From Pseudomonadota bacterium (GTDB taxonomy: Bacteria > Pseudomonadota > Alphaproteobacteria > UBA2966 > CAIVPW01), in contig JAQBXG010000069.1 of NCBI GenBank assembly GCA_027625125.1, positions 1 to 8,351 on the forward strand: a DNA stretch of 8,351 bases. The letters run 5' to 3'. This document shows positions 6,682-8,351 of the stretch, piece by piece; position 1 is the first letter of the stretch, and each line of letters begins with the position of its first letter. The notes under the pieces were generated by a model, which worked only from the letters and a program-made list of their open reading frames with translations, ran no database searches and was not told the origin of the DNA. The position numbers and the translations under genes were made by a program.

Positions 6682-7482
6682 ATGAACATTTCCACAGTTC
6701 TCGGGATCGTGCTGTCGTTCGTGCTGATCGGCGTCGCGGCCGTGTTGTCGACCGAAAACGTCGCTCTGTTGTGGAATCCGCTCGGGCTGTTGATCGTGCT
6801 GGGCGGCACCATCGCCGCTTCGATGATCGCGTTTCCGATGAAAGAGGTCCTCCGCGTCTTCCGTATTTTCTGGATCGTGCTGAAGAACGAAAAACTCTAC
6901 ATCCAGTCCGATGTCGCCGAATTGGCGCGAATCACCAGCGCGCTCCAGGGCACGGGATTCGCGCAGTTGGAAAAGGCCGTGCAGACCGTCGCCAATCCGT
7001 TCCTTCGCCTCGGCCTGGAACTGGTGGTCGACGGCGCATCGCCAGCCCAGATTTCGAACATCCTGACCTATCGCATCGAAAAGCTGCGCGCCCGCGAACA
7101 GGCCGAGGCAAACGTGTTCCGCGGCATGGCGGCATTTGCGCCGGCCCTCGGCATGGTCGGAACGCTGCTTGGCCTCGTCAACATGCTGACCGAGCTCGGC
7201 GGCGACATCGCCGCGATGGGCGTCAATCTCGCCGTCGCGCTGATGACCACGCTGTACGGGGTACTTGCCGCCAACGTGTTGTTCAAGCCGGTGGCGATGA
7301 AGCTCGAACACCGCACCCAGCAGCGGGTCGAGGTGATGAATCTGGTCCTCGAAGGCGTGCTGCTCGTCGAGCAGCGCCGGTCTCCGACGATGGTCAAGGA
7401 AACGATGGCGGCATACCTGAAGGAACACTCGGACGAACTGTCATCGGGCCAGCGCCCGAACGACGCCGCCAAGGAAGCCTAG
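6682..7482 (+). CDS. motA: MotA/PomA-type stator subunit (MotA/TolQ/ExbB family)
   Basis: 266 residues from the ATG at 6682. The same frame is open upstream to 6499, but that part lies inside the GGDEF gene and is a shadow. The Shine-Dalgarno is weak. Four membrane helices can be read at about residues 5-22, 33-52, 150-170 and 181-201, with a large cytoplasmic loop between the second and third and a polar C-terminal tail, as in MotA/PomA. The third helix carries the family signature P154-ALGMVG-T161-LLG. The fourth carries ALM-T189-T190-LYG, and FKP follows. By memory the match is closer to PomA/MotP than to E. coli MotA. It should form the ion-channel and rotor-contacting part of the stator with the product of the next gene, whose ATG is 3 bases after this stop codon. 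A non-flagellar Tol/Exb-like role is less likely because the partner has a peptidoglycan-binding MotB architecture. Confidence 0.88.
   Translation: MNISTVLGIVLSFVLIGVAAVLSTENVALLWNPLGLLIVLGGTIAASMIAFPMKEVLRVFRIFWIVLKNEKLYIQSDVAELARITSALQGTGFAQLEKAVQTVANPFLRLGLELVVDGASPAQISNILTYRIEKLRAREQAEANVFRGMAAFAPALGMVGTLLGLVNMLTELGGDIAAMGVNLAVALMTTLYGVLAANVLFKPVAMKLEHRTQQRVEVMNLVLEGVLLVEQRRSPTMVKETMAAYLKEHSDELSSGQRPNDAAKEA
7471..7476 (+). promoter_or_regulatory. Ribosome binding site of motB
   Basis: AAGGAA lies at the very end of the motA coding region, nine bases ahead of the motB ATG at 7486. It is the clearest Shine-Dalgarno in the window, and it supports this start and coupled production of the two stator subunits. 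Confidence 0.6.
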
Positions 7483-7485
7483 CCG

Positions 7486-8283
7486 ATGGCGCGCGCCGAG
7501 ATGCTCGCGGAGCTGGAAAAGAAGCTCGCCGCGCTGATCGAGTCGCAGCCGAAGCCCGCCGAAACCGGGGCGTCGCCGGCGCCACAGGACTTTCGCCTAC
7601 CGCGCAAGGTGTCGGCGTCGGCGGCGCGGGAATCCGACGACGAGGGCTGGCTTACCGCCTACCTCGACACGATGACGCTGCTGCTGTCGTTCCTGGTCAT
7701 CCTGATCGCCCAGGCGACCTTCGACGCTACCGGCCAGCCGCCGACCCCGGACGAACTCGAACAGGAACAAATCGTCTTCGACGCCCCGGGCGCCCAGGTC
7801 GCGCCGCTCGAAGGCGGCCTGACGCCGCTGTCGCAACAGGCCCTTGCGAACTCGCTGCAACTGGCGATGGACGGCGCCGAGGTCGCCGGAACCGTGTCGC
7901 TCCAGCCCGAAAGCGGCGACATTCATATGCGGATCTACGGCGATGCGTCGTTCCTTCCCGGCTCCGCGGCGATGACCGAACGCGGCGCGGAATTCGTCGC
8001 CCATGTCGCGATGCTGATCTATTCCAACCAGCAGCGAATCTCGGTCGAAGGCCACACCGACAACATCCCGAGCACCAGCGACCGTTTCCCGTCCAAGTGG
8101 CACTTGTCGTCGGCGCGGGCGAACACAGTCGTCAATTATCTGATTGAGAACGGCGTCCGTCCGACCCGGCTGCGCTCGATCGGCTGGGGCGACACGCGCC
8201 CGATCCAGGACAACGACACCGCCGAGGGCCGGGCCGAAAACCGCCGCGTCACCATCACGATCCACAGATTCGCGCCGTTCTAG
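7486..8283 (+). CDS. motB: MotB/PomB-type stator subunit with OmpA-like peptidoglycan-binding domain
   Basis: 265 residues, ATG at 7486 with a good Shine-Dalgarno at 7471-7476. A charged N-terminal region of about 54 residues (a helix-forming start, MLAELEKKLAALIE, then a Pro/Ala-rich and basic part) precedes a single membrane helix (about 55-75, WLTAYLDTMTLLLSFLVILIA). D61 in this helix aligns with the essential ion-binding Asp of MotB (D32 in E. coli) and PomB (D24). A periplasmic linker (about 76-135) leads to the OmpA-like domain (about 140-262) with G189-H-T-D192-N, H206-L-S-S-A-R211-A and N252-R-R-V; D192 and R211 match the residues that contact diaminopimelate in OmpA-family domains. 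It should anchor the stator to peptidoglycan and carry ions through the membrane with MotA. The stop codon directly abuts the inverted repeat at 8284, but the domain appears complete. Confidence 0.9.
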   Translation: MARAEMLAELEKKLAALIESQPKPAETGASPAPQDFRLPRKVSASAARESDDEGWLTAYLDTMTLLLSFLVILIAQATFDATGQPPTPDELEQEQIVFDAPGAQVAPLEGGLTPLSQQALANSLQLAMDGAEVAGTVSLQPESGDIHMRIYGDASFLPGSAAMTERGAEFVAHVAMLIYSNQQRISVEGHTDNIPSTSDRFPSKWHLSSARANTVVNYLIENGVRPTRLRSIGWGDTRPIQDNDTAEGRAENRRVTITIHRFAPF

Positions 8284-8350
8284 TGGATCAAACCAAACAC
8301 TTGAAGCCGGCAATGGCTGCGGGCTGCAAGTGCTTGGACAATTTGATCCA
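8284..8350. repeat. Long imperfect inverted repeat directly after motB
   Basis: TGGATCAAA (8284-8292) pairs perfectly with TTTGATCCA (8342-8350). Inside it, 8293-8308 pairs with 8322-8337 with two mismatches (8297/8333 and 8304/8326) after a four-base bulge (8338-8341). GCA (8310-8312) can also pair with TGC (8318-8320), leaving a five-base loop. That gives about 26 pairs in 67 bases. G+C by hand count is about 51%, well below the flanking genes. There is no T-run within the window, so a classic intrinsic terminator is not supported. It may be a dispersed palindromic repeat, a miniature mobile element or a hairpin stabilising or ending the transcript. The window stops one base beyond it. Confidence 0.7.
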
Positions 8351-8351
8351 T

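Noticed and set aside
8280..8351. Minus-strand open frame of 23 residues reading in from the right edge
   Set aside because: It consists entirely of the inverted repeat, shows no recognisable domain, and cannot be judged without sequence beyond the window; it is kept only as an alternative in the repeat finding.

Overview
This is a G+C-rich window (roughly two thirds G+C by eye) carrying six protein genes, all on the + strand and tightly packed. The longest gap between genes is 126 bases. The G/C-ending codons, a DUF4159 protein paired with a VWA/glutamine-amidotransferase-like membrane protein, and a nearby two-component/c-di-GMP module suggest an alphaproteobacterium, perhaps of the Rhodospirillales. 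That placement is inference; no rRNA or other taxonomic marker is present.

Region 1 (1-4249) holds the last two genes of what looks like a Bat/MoxR-type operon. The first is the C-terminal part of a DUF4159 membrane protein whose N-terminus lies off the left edge. The second is a 695-residue membrane protein with a complete MIDAS-type VWA fold and a glutamine-amidotransferase-like domain. They overlap by four bases (ATGA). In related genomes such genes follow a MoxR AAA+ ATPase and a DUF58 protein, which would lie upstream of this window. Neither protein contains a cysteine in the visible sequence, so the amidotransferase-like folds cannot be ordinary Cys-dependent enzymes.

Region 2 (4250-4375) is the only sizeable intergenic gap. 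It holds a small hairpin just after the upstream stop codon, and a GGGGC/GCCCC/GGGGC trio that can form two mutually exclusive hairpins just ahead of the next gene. No promoter could be called with confidence.

Region 3 (4376-8283) is a four-gene co-directional cluster with gaps of 25, 22 and 3 bases: a REC-EAL response regulator (c-di-GMP phosphodiesterase), a PAS-GGDEF protein (diguanylate cyclase with an I-site), a MotA/PomA-type stator subunit and a MotB/PomB-type stator subunit. The catalytic motifs of both c-di-GMP enzymes look intact, as do the ion-binding Asp of the B subunit and the conserved Pro/Thr residues of the A subunit. The simplest reading is a local module that makes and degrades c-di-GMP beside a flagellar-type ion-driven stator, coupling sensing (a PAS ligand and REC phosphorylation) to motor function. 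The functional coupling is inferred from gene order.

Region 4 (8284-8351) starts immediately after the motB stop codon. It is a long imperfect inverted repeat of about 67 bases with visibly lower G+C that runs to the edge of the window. It may be a dispersed palindromic repeat, a small mobile-element relic or a transcript-end hairpin.
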